Shown: positions 23,251 through 34,685, counted from the stretch's first letter. The stretch: 64,000 nt of DNA from Cyrtodaria siliqua (GCA_037043455.1 JAWPHD010001816.1:124001-188000), one strand, 5' to 3'. A program made the numbers and translations. The notes: generated by a model from the letters alone, not told the origin.

Positions 23251-24152
23251 TTATTTCAGGCTGCCAGAAATTCAAGATGGCCGCCACAGCTAAAAATAGG
23301 TTTTTAAAAGAGAAGTTTGTGGCGACTACTTCTTGAAAACTAAGTGATATTGATATGGGACTTTTTCTAAAATGATCAGCATGACATGATGTTGATCCTT
23401 GTCGAAAATCATTTTGATTTGACATTAAACATGGCTGGCAGCGACCATCTTTGTTTACATGGAGTTTTATATTAAATACTTGTAGTGATTACTCCTCTGA
23501 AACTACTTAAAGGATTTTTATGAAACTTCACAGAAATGTTGCTCTTGATGTGCAGTTGATCCTAACACAATTTCAGGTCGGCCTGAAATTCAAGATGGCC
23601 ACCATGGCTAAAAATAGATCTTTAAAAAACAAATTTGTAGCCACTACTTCTTGAAAACTGTAAGTGATATTGATATGGGACTTTTTCTTAAATGATCAGT
23701 TTGACATGATGTTGGTCCTTGTTGAAAATTATTATGATTCAACATTAAACGGGTTACCAGCGGCCATCATTGTTTACACAGAGTTATATATAAAAACTTC
23801 TAACGACTACTCTGAAACTACTTGACAGATTTTCATGAAACTTCACAGGAATGCTGATCTAGCTTTCAGAACCTGCCAGTAGAGCTTTAAGGTCATTGAC
23901 CTCTTGTTTTAACTATCATTAAGGATTATATCAATAAGACCTTGGCCAAGTTTTACACAGTGAACACTACTGATGCATCCATTGCGTAGTTATTGCTTTT
24001 GATAAAAACAGCAACACTTATTTCAGCTTGACAACTCTCAGATTTTCTTTAATTATACTAACAATTCTTTGCATTTCTATCAGTTCACAAGCCCCCAGTC
24101 ATGTTTATTTACTTATCGGCAGCTATTTACGCTTGCGTAAAACCTTGCTTTG

Positions 24153-24202
24153 TCACCTTCAATGATAGTTCTAGTTACAACTAGAACTATGACTGAAGGT
24201 GA
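24153..24202. repeat. Hairpin with 24-bp arms
   Basis: TCACCTTCAATGATAGTTCT then AGTT, a two-base loop, and the inverted copy with two mismatches. Confidence 0.8.
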
Positions 24203-24696
24203 TGAATACCCCTGCTTAAATTCTAAGTCAAACACAGGGCCATCATTCTGTAATAAATGTTTGAGACATGCAAGTATTAAAAATGTGTTATGAGACACGA
24301 CGGAACAAAAATGTGTTACGTGACGGGATTCGACGGGACGTTACGGACGTGATTCCTATATAGCCCCCACTTCACTTTGTGAAAGCGGGGGTATAAGAAT
24401 TGCGGTAAATTTAACAAGAATAGTTTATGCGCATAGTACTAATTATGTCATTAAGACATTACTGCACAACTTCACAAGTAAATATAGGCAAAGGTAAATC
24501 ATAAAGACATATTATTTTATACAAGTATTATTTTATTTTTCATTTAATATCAACAAATTTACAAATACAAGCATAAGGAAAAGTACATTTATATTTAACA
24601 TAGACTAATTGTTTCATTACAGGGGCACATCAGGCTTTTCAAGAAGGACCTAAAATGTCAAATATGTTCCCATTCATGATGCAAATGTAAGATCAA

Positions 24697-24860
24697 CTTA
24701 AAAACACCATATATTTCTGCAACTTAAAATCACCATATATTCCTGCAACTTAAAACACCATATATTCCTGCAACTTAAAACACCATATATTTCTGCAACT
24801 TAAAACACCATATATTCCTGCAACTTAAAACACCATATATTCCTGCAACTTAAAATCACC
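24697..24860. repeat. Tandem repeat, 25-bp unit, about six copies
   Basis: CACCATATATTCCTGCAACT plus TAAAA is repeated with TTC/TTT and AAAT/AAA variants. Confidence 0.85.
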
Positions 24861-24957
24861 AAATATTTTGAAAGAAATCTGCGTAAAATGGTCAATATTA
24901 AAGGGGTCATTTTAAGTCTCATTCATTATGGTTAGGCCCTTAATAGCATATATTTTT

Positions 24958-25305
24958 TCCCCCCGTGTGGTTGCCGGGGTAGAATACAACCACTGCAAAT
25001 CCCGCTAGAGGCAGAGGGGTAGGACACTCCCTTCATGTTCATTTTGTAATTTTTTATCATGCTCATTCAAGGTCTTCTTCATGACACCGCATATGCAAAT
25101 GTGGAAATGTGGTTCCATCGTAAATGGAGTGTCTACAATAGAATTTGCAGCAACTCTGCAGTTTTGCATGTTAGAAGTTCTAGGCCCATTCTCCATATTT
25201 TATCTAGATGTAAATGGAGGATAAGCCTGGTATGTTCATCCCTGTTTGGTGCCATATAACCCTTCTTGAGTTGGTGCACCGTAAAACCCCAATTCAATTC
25301 AAATA
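24958..25305 (+). repeat. Interspersed repeat R, copy 3
   Basis: CCCCGTGTGGTTGCCGGGG through GTAAAACCCCAATTCAATTC. Compared with copy 1 it keeps an extra segment in the middle (TGCTCATTCAAGGTCTTCTT), so it is the fullest copy here. Confidence 0.8.
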
Positions 25306-25424
25306 ATAGCATATTTTATTAATTTTAAGTCGAAACTTTAAATCCCCAATGAAAGACCTGATGTAACCCATTTAAAACAACCACTGAATTAATGTTGGCA
25401 TATTAATATTAAATAAATTAGCAT

Positions 25425-25744
25425 GATTGGGAAAACAATAACTCCGCTATTACTGGTCCAATCTGGTTTTCGAACTTGTCCGAGTTTTCATTGATATTAA
25501 CAATCTGGTAAAGTTTAGTAAAGATCGGATGGAAAATGAAGGCTCTTATCATCTTGAGGCAAAATATAGCATTTGTAACTAAATCAAGGACCATAACTCC
25601 ACTGTTACTGGTCCGATCTGGCTGGTTTTCGAACGTGCCTGAGTTTTCATTGATATTAACAATCTGGTAAAGTTTGGTAAAAAATGAAGGCCCTATCGTC
25701 TTAACGAGACAAAATTTAACGACAGGTGGACGACGGACAACTCA
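25425..25744 (-). repeat. Core type C fragment, reversed
   Basis: Two units of AACTCCGCTATTACTGGTCC type, then the leader ACGAGACAAAATTTAACGAC and GGACGACGGACAACTC, without the terminal hairpin. Abuts repeat R at 25747. Confidence 0.7.
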
Positions 25745-25746
25745 AA

Positions 25747-26065
25747 TGTATGTAAGAATTTGAATTGGGTTTTTCGGTGCAGCAACACAAGAAAGAGTAT
25801 ATATGACGCCAAACAGGAAGGAACATGCCAGACTCGTCCTCCAATTATACCGAGATAACATATGGAGAATGGGCCTAGAACCTTTTAACCTGCTGAACTG
25901 CAGAGTTTCTGAAAATTCTAAAGTAGACACTCCATTTACGATAGAACCACATTCGCATGTTTACACATGCAGGGTTATGATGAAGACCTTTAAAGAAATA
26001 ATGCATGACGAAATGAACATGACCTGGAGAGAGGAGTGGGGTGGAGCATTGGTCCTATTTTATTC
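25747..26065 (-). repeat. Interspersed repeat R, copy 4 (inverted)
   Basis: TTTGAATTGGGTTTTTCGGT at its left, with the inverted CTGCAGAGTT and ACTCCATTTACGA blocks. Copies 3 and 4 form a head-to-head pair around a type C fragment. Confidence 0.75.
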
Positions 26066-26603
26066 CCAGTAACAACACAAGGCTCTAATGTTCTAAAGTA
26101 TCTTAAGAAGAAATCCACATGGTTACCTCATACTAACATGAAAAACTTAAATTCCAGAAAAGTTTCCGTTAAAAAGGTCAAAATAAAGGTCAAAATAAAT
26201 ATTACCATGAATGTGTTACAGTCATTTAGCCAATTGTTCTTATTTGAAAGCGCTGATAACCAACCATCTGTATTGTAATAAAACAAACATGCAAAGCAAA
26301 TCATACATTACATCTTGAGTCATGTGGCTAACAACATGTGGCTAACGGCCATATTGTTTATATAGTAACACTGCACTAGTTTCCGTATGTTTGACTTCTG
26401 GCTAACAAAATGTTAAGATTTTGAACATTGTGATCTGTAGAAATACATGTGAGATGTGATTCCCAACATAGCCGGTAGAGATCAAGTTTGTACGATGAAA
26501 GGGAAACTGAGAATAAGCATCTGTATTAACTATGACTAGTTAACTATCAGATTGGTACCAGCATCTGTTTTAGCGTTCAACTGTTGTACACTCTCTGAGT
26601 ACC

Positions 26604-26821
26604 TTGACTAGAAATAATGGTATGGTATGGTATGGTGTTTTACGTCATTTTCAACACATGTAAGGTTATATATGACGGTCAATTTTTTGTGGCGGAGGCA
26701 GACCACCCACTTTTCCTGGGTAGAACCAGTACTGTACACCTCCCGCCATCCGTAAGAATCGACACTTTCTCACTTACAAGTCGAGCTCCCAGTGGGATTC
26801 GAACCCACAGTGACTGGAAAT
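26604..26821 (-). mobile_element. SINE fragment sharing the CTGGGTAGAACCAGTACT core
   Basis: ATGGTATGGTATGGTGTTTT at the tail side, CTGGGTAGAACCAGTACTG in the body, and a B box (GTGGGTTCGAATCCCAC on the minus strand) at the head side. The head stops at 26821 where a Helentron-like element begins. Confidence 0.65.
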
Positions 26822-26823
26822 AA

Positions 26824-27436
26824 CAAGAGGTCAATGACCTTGAAGCTCTACTGATTGATTTTGATTTCAGGAAGTAGTCGCTACAGACTTGTTTTTTGAA
26901 AAATTATTTTTAGCCGTGGCGGCCATCTTGAATTTCCGGCCGACCTGAAATTTTGCTAGGATCAATTAGACATCAAGAGCAACATTCCTGTGAAGTTTCA
27001 TGAAAATCCGTCAAGTAGTTTCAGAGGAGTAGTCGCTACAAGTTTTCATTATATAACTATGTAAACAAAGATGGCCGATGGCAGCCATGTTTAACGTCGA
27101 ATCAAAACGATTCTCGACAAGGACCAACATCATGTCATGCTGATCATTTTAGAAAAAGTCCCATATCAATATCACTTATAGTTTTCAAGAAGTAGTTGCT
27201 ACATACTTGTTTTTTAAAAACCTATTTTTAGATCTGGCGGCCATCTTGGATTTCACATCAACATGAATTTTTGCTAGGATCAACTAGACTTCATGGGCAA
27301 CATTCCTGTAAAGTTTCATGAAAATCCATTCAGTAGTTTCAGAGGAGTAGTCGCTACAAAAACAAATTACGGACAGACGGACGGACGACGGACGCCGCAC
27401 CACGGCATAAGCTCTGCTGATCTCTGATCAGTAGAG
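26824..27436 (-). mobile_element. Helentron-like element, core type B, short copy
   Basis: Complete at both ends in reverse (CAAGAGGTCAATGACCTTGA at left, GATCTCTGATCAGTAGAGCT then AAAAA at right), but with only about two core units in 613 bp. It cut the SINE at 26604-26821. Confidence 0.75.
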
Positions 27437-27443
27437 CTAAAAA

Positions 27444-27520
27444 CTAAATTCAACCCTTTTTGTGTCGCCTTTTCAAAGAAGGTCCTTCTTCGAAAAGGCG
27501 ACACAAAAAGGGTAATTTAG
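27444..27520. repeat. Hairpin carrying GTGTCGCCTTTTC ends
   Basis: CTAAATTCAACCCTTTTTGT then GTCGCCTTTTC... folds back on CGAAAAGGCGACACAAAAAG then GGTAATTTAG, with arms of about 37 bp, one mismatch and a 2-base indel. The end sequence matches the element start at 62175 (GTCTCGCCTTTTCGAAGAA). Confidence 0.8.
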
Positions 27521-28019
27521 TTGTGGCACATCATACTAAGCAATATAATCAACAATATGGCCATATGCAAAACAATTTGCTTTTAAACACTGAAATAATA
27601 ATTAACAATGATTGCACATATACAAGTAATGTATGAAAACTAATGGCAAGCTGCAGGTTTTAAAAATACAAGGAGTGCCGTCTGCCCCTTTAAATGTTAT
27701 CAAAACAATCATATGTTCATTTAATTTGATCAAAGTACAAAGTGTAATTACCTAAGTTGAGTCCGAACAGCATTTACCTATGTACACATGCATGGACAGG
27801 GGTAACACTATATGTCCTTCAACCATTCTTCGAATGGTGGGGCATAAAAAATCAAGGGGATCATAACTCCGGTGTTACTAATCTGATGTATCGGTTTTCA
27901 AATGGATCCAAGCAACAATCTGGCCAAGTTTTGTAAATATTGGATTGAAGATGAAGGTGCAAGACAGCTAAAAAGCAAAAGGCCGACAAGAATGGACACC
28001 GTACAAATAGCCGTTGTCC

Positions 28020-28395
28020 AGTGGAGATGAAGAAATATAAAAAGATCGGACAGGGAAAGTAGCATTTAAGGAAGACAGTCAACCACAAAACACGCAAACA
28101 AACACGCAAACAGATAAACAAGAAGGCAAAAGTATCAATAAATGCAAACGACATCACGAACACAAAAGGGTTGACAATAGGGTTACCGCCTTGGAACGGT
28201 CAGTGGCAAAGTAGGCCACTGTGGGGTTTAAACCGGTTCTAGGGTGCACCAAACCTCACACTTACCCTATTGTCATCCCATTAAAACAGAACAGTGTAAA
28301 TAAAGAAATCCCCACCATGATCTAATCTCTAACCAACAAGGCAGCATCAATAGGCAATATAAGTAAAACACAAATATGCTCCTGTAATATAAAAA
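28020..28395 (-). repeat. Duplicated segment, copy 1 left part
   Basis: GAAATATAAAAAGATCGGAC through CACAAATATGCTCCTGTAAT is about 90% like 31810-32175. Copy 1 is split here by the element at 28396 and resumes at 30926. A minus-strand frame of 100 codons (FVMSFAFIDTFAFLF...) has a relative in copy 2 (FVMSFTFIITFAFLF), but neither looks like a known protein. Confidence 0.75.
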
Positions 28396-30924
28396 CAAGA
28401 GGCCCAAGAGGGCCTGTGGACGCTCTACTGGCTAATATGGGTCTTATGACATCAATGAAGCGAGTGACTTTGTCTTAAAGAGGCAAAATATAGCATTTTT
28501 AACTAAATCAAGAACTATAACTCTGCCATTACTGGTCCGATCTGGCTGGTTTTCCAAGTTGGCCAGTAGAGAGATAATAAAAATAAAAAAAAATAAAAAA
28601 AAAAGTTAAAAAAAAAAAGAAAGAAAGAAAAAATAAAGAAATTAAAACATTTCAAAACAAGAGGTCAATGACCTTGAAGCTCTACTGATTGATTTTGATT
28701 TCAGGAAGTAGTCGCTACACACTTGTTTTTTAAAAATCTATTTTTAACCGTGGCGGCCATCTTGAATTTCCGGCCGACCTGAAATTTTGCTAGGATCAAT
28801 GAGACATTAAGAGCAACATTCCTGTGAAGTTTCATGAAAATCCGTCAAGTAGTTTCAGAGAAGTAGTCGCTACAAGTTTTCATTACATAACTCTATGTAA
28901 ACAAAGATGGCCGCTGGCAGCCATGTTTAACGTCAAATCAAAACGATTTTCGACAAGGACCAACATCATGTCATACTGATCATTTTAGAAAAAGTCCCAT
29001 ATCAATATCTCTTATTGTTTTGAAGAAGTAGTCGCTACAAACTTATTTACTTTAAATCTATTTTTAGCTGTGGTGGCCATCTTGAATTTCCGGCCGACCT
29101 GAAATTTTTCTAGGATCAACTAGTCATCAAGAGCAACATTCCTGTGAAGTTTCATGAACATCCGTCAAGTAGTTTCAGAGGAGTAGTCGCTACAAGTTTT
29201 TACTATATAACTCTATGTAACCAAAGATGGCCACTGGCAGCCATGTTTAACGTCGAATCAAAATAATTTTCCACAAGGATCTACATCATGTCATGCTGAT
29301 CATTTCAGAAAAAGTCCCATATCAATATCACTTATAGTTTTCAAGAAGTAGTCGCTACAAACTTATTTTTTAAAAATCTATTTTTAGCTGTGACGGGCAT
29401 CTTGAATTTCCGGCCGACCTGACATTTTTCTAGGATCAATTAGACATCAAGAGCAACATTCCTGTAACGTTTCATGACAATCCGCAAAGTAGTTTCAGAG
29501 GAGTAGTCGCTACAAGTTTTTACTATAAAACTCTATGTAAACAAAGATGGCCGCCGGCAGCCATGTTTAACGTTGAATCAAAACGATTTTTGACTAGGAT
29601 CAACATCATGTCATGCTGATCATTTTAGAAAAAGTCCCATATCAATATCACTTATAGTTTTCAAGAAGTAGTCGCTACAAACTTGAATTTAAAAAATCTA
29701 TTTTTAGCTTTGGCGGCCATCTTGGATTTCACATCAACATGAATTTTTGCTAGGATCAACTAGACTTCATGGGCAACATTTCTGTAAAGTTTTATGAATA
29801 TTCATCCAGTAGTTTCAGAGGAGTAGTCGCTACAAATAAAAGTTAACGGACGGACAGACGGACGGACAGACAGACCGACGGACGACGGACGCCGCACCAC
29901 GGCATAAGCTCTGCTGATCTCTGATCAGTAGAGCTAAAAATATGAAAATAAAAAAAGAACAAAAAAGTAAAAAAAAATGGTAAAGTTTGGTAAAGATCAG
30001 ATGAAAAATGAACACCCTATCGTCTTAACGAGGCAAAATATAGCATTTTTAACTAAATCAAGAGCTAACTCCGCTGTTACTGGTCCGATTTGGCTGGTTT
30101 TTGAACTTGTCTGAGCTTTTATTGACACTAACAATCTGGTAAAATTTGGTAAAGATCGGATGACAAATGAAGGCCGTATCATCTTAACGAGGCAAAATAT
30201 AGCATTTTTAACTAAATGAAGGGCCATAACTCCGTTGTTACTGGTCCGATCTGGCTGGTTTACGAACTAGTCCAAGCTTTCATTGACATTAACAATCTGG
30301 TAAAGTTTGGTAAAGATCAGATGAAAAATGAAGGCCCTATCGTCTTAATGATGGAAAATATAGCTTTTTTAACTAAATCAAGGGCAATAACTCCGCTGTT
30401 ACTGGTCCGAACTGGCTGGCTTTCGAACCTGTCCGAGCTTTTATTGACATTAACAATCTGGTAAAGTTTGGTAAAGATTGGATGAAAAATGAAGGCCCTA
30501 TCGTGTTAACGAGGCAAAATATAGCATTTTTAACTAAATCAAGGGCCACAACTCCGCTGTTACTGGTCCGATCTGGTTTGTTTTCGAACTTAACCGAGCT
30601 TTTATTGACATTAACAATCTGGTAAAGTTTGGTAAAGATCAGATGAAAAATGAAGGCCCTATCGTCTTAACGAGACAAAATATAGCATTTTTAACTAAAT
30701 CAAAGGCCATAACTCCCACTGTTACTGGTCCGATCTGGCTGGTTTTCGAACTTGCCCGAGCTTTCATTGACATTAACAATCTGGTAAAGTTTGGCAAAGA
30801 TCAGATGAAAAATGAAGGCCCTATAGTCTTAACAAGACAAAAGTTAACGACGGACAACGGACGACGGACGACGGACAACTCATCATCCCATAAGCTCTGC
30901 TGGCCTTCGGCCAGTAGAGCTAAA
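28396..30924 (-). mobile_element. Helentron-like element, core type C, with datable empty site
   Basis: Left end CAAGAGGCCCAAGAGGGCCT, right end GGCCAGTAGAGCTAAAA. It separates ...GTAATATAAAAA from CAAAAGCCTAGAAAGCC, which are contiguous in the paralogous copy at about 32170-32195. Its own body is interrupted by a type B element (28658-29938). Core units occupy 28430-28560 and 29975-30840. Confidence 0.75.
28658..29938 (-). mobile_element. Helentron-like element, core type B, nested in type C
   Basis: Both ends are complete in reverse: CAAGAGGTCAATGACCTTGA and GATCTCTGATCAGTAGAGCT then AAAAA. Four core units and a GACGGACGGACAGACAGACC-type leader. Highly similar to 20797-22032 (the GACATTAAGAGCAACATTCC block is shared), so the two are recent copies. 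Confidence 0.75.
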
Positions 30925-30925
30925 A

Positions 30926-31245
30926 ACAAAAGCCTAGAAAGCCACAATGAAGGTACTCAATGACTTGGCAGAAGCAAGAGCAACAAGAGAATAAACCATT
31001 AATGGCACGACAAGAAAGATCATAGACAAACATCAAACGCCACCGTCCCAATGAGCTTTAGGTAGGCATCATCATATGGTCCACAGCCTGTCCGGTCATA
31101 GTACAATTAAAGAGGAAAGCAGAGTGGCGAACTGTAAAAGGGTCCACCACCAAGCATGCAGTACATTGCAAAAACATCACCAGCACTATTCTTTATACAT
31201 CAGTCTGCATACCCGGCAAGTCTCGTGCTTTGGCCTTTTTGTGTC
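30926..31245 (-). repeat. Duplicated segment, copy 1 right part
   Basis: GCCTAGAAAGCCACAATGAA through AGAGAATAAACCATTAATGG matches 32191-32270. The stretch after it, to about 31240, has no second copy in the window. Confidence 0.7.
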
Positions 31246-31411
31246 AAATCACGCTCACACGCATACATTTTACGTTCTCACGCATTCTGAAAGTGAGACC
31301 AAAATATTTTTGCCTGCAAGTTTTTAAATAAAATTACGTATATTTATACCAAATCGATAAAATTTCAAATCGATAAAATTTACTAACCATAAACATATTT
31401 CATTTACATCG

Positions 31412-31592
31412 ATTGCGAAACAAGTTCTTGCAACTTAGATTAATCACTCTCGATGGCTTCCTGGGTAGAACCAGTACTAAGCAATATGGATTAACTATCT
31501 TGCTCAAGGATAAATAACTTTGCTGCGGAGAGGATCAAACCCACGACCTCTCGATCTAGAGTTTGGCGCTCTACCATTGAACCACGCACTCC
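31412..31592 (-). mobile_element. tRNA-derived SINE, same family as 14318
   Basis: AATCACTCTCGATGGCTTCC and CTGGGTAGAACCAGTACT match the copy at 14318. On the minus strand the head reads GTGGTTCAATGGTAGAGCG and GTGGGTTTGATCC, i.e. recognisable A and B boxes with substitutions. Confidence 0.75.
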
Positions 31593-31809
31593 GTAAATTG
31601 TGACTTAAATAAATTCAGTTGAAATGTATTATCGTATGAACAGTATTAGGAGTATACCGCTAAGCTAAAATTCACAAAATTCAAACATAGACCTTCTCAG
31701 ACTTCAGGGCCCGCTGACCCCATAACCATGAGGCAACCACCACCCCTTGGACACCATCTAACTCTTGACTTCCACTGAGCCTTGACAGCTATGATTTTTT
31801 TTATTAATG

Positions 31810-32285
31810 TAACAAAGAAATATAAAAAGATCGGACAGGCAAAGTAGCATTCAAGGAGGACAGTCAACCACAAAACACAGAAACAAACATGGAAACAGAC
31901 AAACAAGAAGGCAAAAGTAATAATAAAAGTAAACGACATCACAAACACAAAAAGGGTTGACAATAGGGCTACCGCCTTGGAACGGTCAGTGGCAAAGTAG
32001 GCCACTGGGGGTTTAAACCGGTTCTAGGGTGCACCAAACCTCACACTTACCCTACTGTCATCCCATTAAAACAGGACAGTGTAAATAAAGAAATCCCCGC
32101 CATGATCTAATCTCTAACCAACAAGGCAGCATCAATAGGCAATATAAGTAAAACACAAATATGCTCGTGTAAATATAATACAAAAAAACAATAGCCTAGA
32201 AAGCCACAATGAAAGTACTCAATGACTTGGCAGAAGCCAGAGCAGTAAGAGAATAAACCATTAAGGGCACGAAAGATTGCAAACA
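31810..32285 (-). repeat. Duplicated segment, copy 2 (uninterrupted)
   Basis: Carries the sequence of copy 1 without the 2.5-kb insertion, so it serves as an empty-site control. It ends about 75 bp from the stop codon of the BTB gene and probably lies in that gene's 3' UTR or just beyond. Confidence 0.75.
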
Positions 32286-32358
32286 AAGATTGCAAACAAA
32301 GATTTTGATTACATAATTTATAAACTACAGCACTTTCCCACTCACACATTCATTCAGT

Positions 32359-33412
32359 TTAATTTCTCGCTACAGGGATGGGTTCATCTGGGACAGGCTC
32401 ATAGATGATCCCTGGAATCTGACCCCTCGCTGGTGATGTGTTGTTAGTACTAGTATTACTAGCACTAAATGTGAACTTGATATCATCACCAACATCTGTT
32501 TCCCCATTAACCCCGTAAAAGGTCGTCCGACCCTTAAAGGTCAGATTGAAATCATACTCTTTGTCTTTATAGATTTTAACAGGTTTGTCAAATAACAATT
32601 CGTAAATTTTTTGTGCCCCATCAGTCTCAACACGAACCTTTTTTTGTGACAAATTTGCAAGGTAAGGTCGTTGCTGAAGTAGCATGTTGACCTCATAATC
32701 GCTGGCTCCCTGATCGGAGCCATAAATCTGAACACCGTGGATCAATACATCTGCAGAGCACTTGAACGTTATTGCATCCACCTTATCTCTTTTAAAACCC
32801 CACCCTGAGCTGATTTCCTTGAACCTTTGAACTGTGTAACGAAACTTCCTTGGTTTGGTATTGAATTCTAAAATGACACCTTCAGGTCTCATGAAATATT
32901 TCAGGAGTTTCACACAATCAGCTGGAGTCAATAGTCCAGATGGTTCAACCTTTTCAAGAAAATATTCTTGGTCCATCTGTGTAAACCGAACACACTTCAA
33001 CGTATTACCTAGATATCGAAGGCGATTTTCCGGAGTTATGTCAACACCATTCTTTGTACACTTTTCTTCTGAATATCTCAAAAGTGCTTCAAAGATTTCG
33101 GTTTCTTTAAGTGGCAATCCATCATAATTGATGATACTCTCCAAGCACTCAGTACAGAGATCTGAAAAAGTGTCTGATCTAAAAACTTCACTTGGCTCAC
33201 GATGAATCAAATTTCGGCATTTTTCTCGAAGCTCGACATTGTCAAACATATGTGCATTTTCCATGACCGTACACACGTTTGAAGGTACCATGTTACTTTT
33301 CAGTTTGTTTAGACATTTATTGATGAGACTTTGGATGCAGTACTTCTTAGCAGCGTAGAGCACGAACATCACATTGTCTAAGGTCAGTTTAATCTCCTCA
33401 CAGTACAAAAAC
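32359..33412 (-). CDS. BTB-BACK-PHR protein (BTBD6-like), exon 2
   Basis: The exon is entered from TTTTTTTCAG and runs about 350 codons to TAA at 32359. Residues cover the end of the BTB fold (FLYCEEIKLTLDNVMFVLY), the BACK region (about 130 residues, with LINKCLNKL, EVFRSDTFSDL, EIFEALLRYSEEKC and GLLTPADCVKLLKYF) and the PHR domain (RFKEISSGWGF ... ARGQIPGIIYEP). Proteins of this design (BTBD1/2/3/6 group) are thought to act as cullin-3 substrate adaptors; the function here is inferred. Translation may seem open further upstream to 33528, but that part is intron. The exon itself is intact; the defect is in exon 1. Confidence 0.85.
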
Positions 33413-33508
33413 CTGAAAAAAACATTCAAAATGCACATTAGGAATTTGACATGGGCCCATGTCATGTATGGCATGCAACTCAGAAAAGGACAATGTATCG
33501 TTATAATA

Positions 33509-33800
33509 TAACTAGAAGTGTGTTCCACGGAACACTTGTGTCGTCTGCCGTGTGCTTATTTCAGCTTGGTTAGGTTAGTTTTATGAAAAGGGGCATAACT
33601 CTGCCAAAATGAAAATCAGAGTTACTGGACATGTGTTACAACATTTCTTGGGTTTAGATTTTGAAGTGTGTGAAGTTTCATGAATATAGGTCAAATTCTT
33701 TTCAAGTTATGACCAAGGTTAGGTTGCAGAATAAAGTGTGACAATGACAGACGGACAAAGTGATCCCTAAGTGTCTGTCATGCTAAGCGATACAAAAATA
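33509..33800. repeat. Single-unit relative of the tandem-core elements, in the BTB intron
   Basis: Left: ACTAGAAGTGTGTTCCACGG, a hairpin with GGAACACTTGTGTC. Inside: GGGGCATAACTCTGCCAAAA and GTGAAGTTTCATGAATA. Right: GACAGACGGACAAAGTG then TAAGTGTCTGTCATGC. Different ends but the same kind of leader and core blocks. Confidence 0.5.
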
Positions 33801-33892
33801 TAAAATGTTATGGTACTGTCTTTGTAACTATTAACTATTAACATGATTGGCTAATGGGACGTAATTTTAAATATTGTGTAAATTCTTATACC

Positions 33893-34121
33893 AGTTACAT
33901 GGCAATCTTGAAGTTAAAAAAACTCACCAAGGCATCCCGATAGTTTTTCTACATAACTTGCATTTGTTCATTCAGTAAAATTGTATAAATAGTATAAAAC
34001 AAATTGTTTTTGGGTATTATTAACTGATGATTTTATTGCACCAATAATATGCCAGTATTTAAACATAATATTATGGTAGAATAAGACAAAAAAAACACAC
34101 GGAAACTCACATTTTTACTTT

Positions 34122-34158
<37 letters not shown>

Positions 34159-34233
34159 AGCAGTTTTAAAGTAAAAATTATACTGGAAATTTCAATACTT
34201 GATAAACACTTCAAGATTACCATGTGTCCCTTT
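33893..34233. mobile_element. TTAA-type MITE, left end damaged
   Basis: The right end CCATGTGTCCCTTTAA and the interior (GGCAATCTTGAAG, AGTTTTTCTACATAAC, ATTGCACCAATAATAT) match the complete copies at 43022 and 47238. The left terminal dozen bases are altered. A (TA)n run lies at 34127-34154. It sits in the BTB gene intron. Confidence 0.65.
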
Positions 34234-34411
34234 AAAATTAAAATCACTTGAACAGACAACATACCGTGAAAAAATAACTACAAACTGAGTGAAAATCACA
34301 ATCTTTCAATAATTTTTTAATTCAATATTGCAAAAGCATTGGCAACCTAAGTTTAAGAATCTATAAATATCAAACTGTAAGGGTACAAATAAAAAACATG
34401 TTCCAACTTAC

Positions 34412-34685
34412 AGCATCATCGTATTGAATGTTTCTGGGTCTATATCTGGAATCTCTACCTCGTCCCTGTATTACCGCTTAAGGGTCCAGCAAACATTGCG
34501 TAGAACACTCGACTTCTACTGAGAAGAACATACTTGTGCGCGCCAATACTCTCTCTTTCCGTGCCAACAATGAAAGTGACATCGCAGTCAAGTTTGTTCG
34601 TCCACATGTGACGGTTGCACTGGGTGACAGATTTATTTGACTGCCAATCTTCATCAATTTCCATCGGCATTGGAACACGCGCCAT
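34412..34685 (-). pseudogene. BTB-BACK-PHR protein, exon 1, with one-base frameshift
   Basis: ATG at 34685 lies a few bases after an acceptor-like TTTTTCCCAG, so a 5' UTR exon probably lies further right. The frame encodes MARVPMPMEIDEDWQ..., DCDVTFIVGTERESIGAHKY and SRVFYAMFAGPL: the start of a BTB domain. After ...SGNTG (about 34468) the frame turns to a stop, while the next frame continues EVEIPDIDPETFNTMML to the donor GTAAGT. The two exons total 1328 nt; one more base gives 1329 (443 codons). So a single base is missing here, from a natural mutation or an assembly error in a GGG run. Otherwise it pairs with exon 2 in correct phase. Confidence 0.75.

Larger units (their letters stand above)
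20248..23906 (+). mobile_element. Helentron-like element, core type B, with three insertions
   Basis: The left end is TTCTAGCTCTACTGATC near 20248; the right end is GCCAGTAGAGCTTTAAGGTC then GACCTCTTGTTTT near 23906. The element's own sequence is found at 20248-20375, 20700-20796, 22033-22520 and 23250-23906. Repeat R (20375-20700), a reversed type B element (20797-22032) and a reversed type C element (22521-23250) occupy the gaps. Confidence 0.65.

Noticed and set aside
22829..23425. Frames of 64-130 codons on both strands
   Set aside because: They fall in type B and C element cores.
24359..24396. CCCCCACTTCAC...GTGAAAGCGGGGG as a terminator-like hairpin
   Set aside because: Eukaryotic context; more likely the end of another repeat family. 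Too short to assign.
27861..28163. Minus-strand 100-codon hydrophobic frame
   Set aside because: Related to a frame at 31697-32005 through the segment duplication, but not kept over the whole length, with no domain or start evidence.
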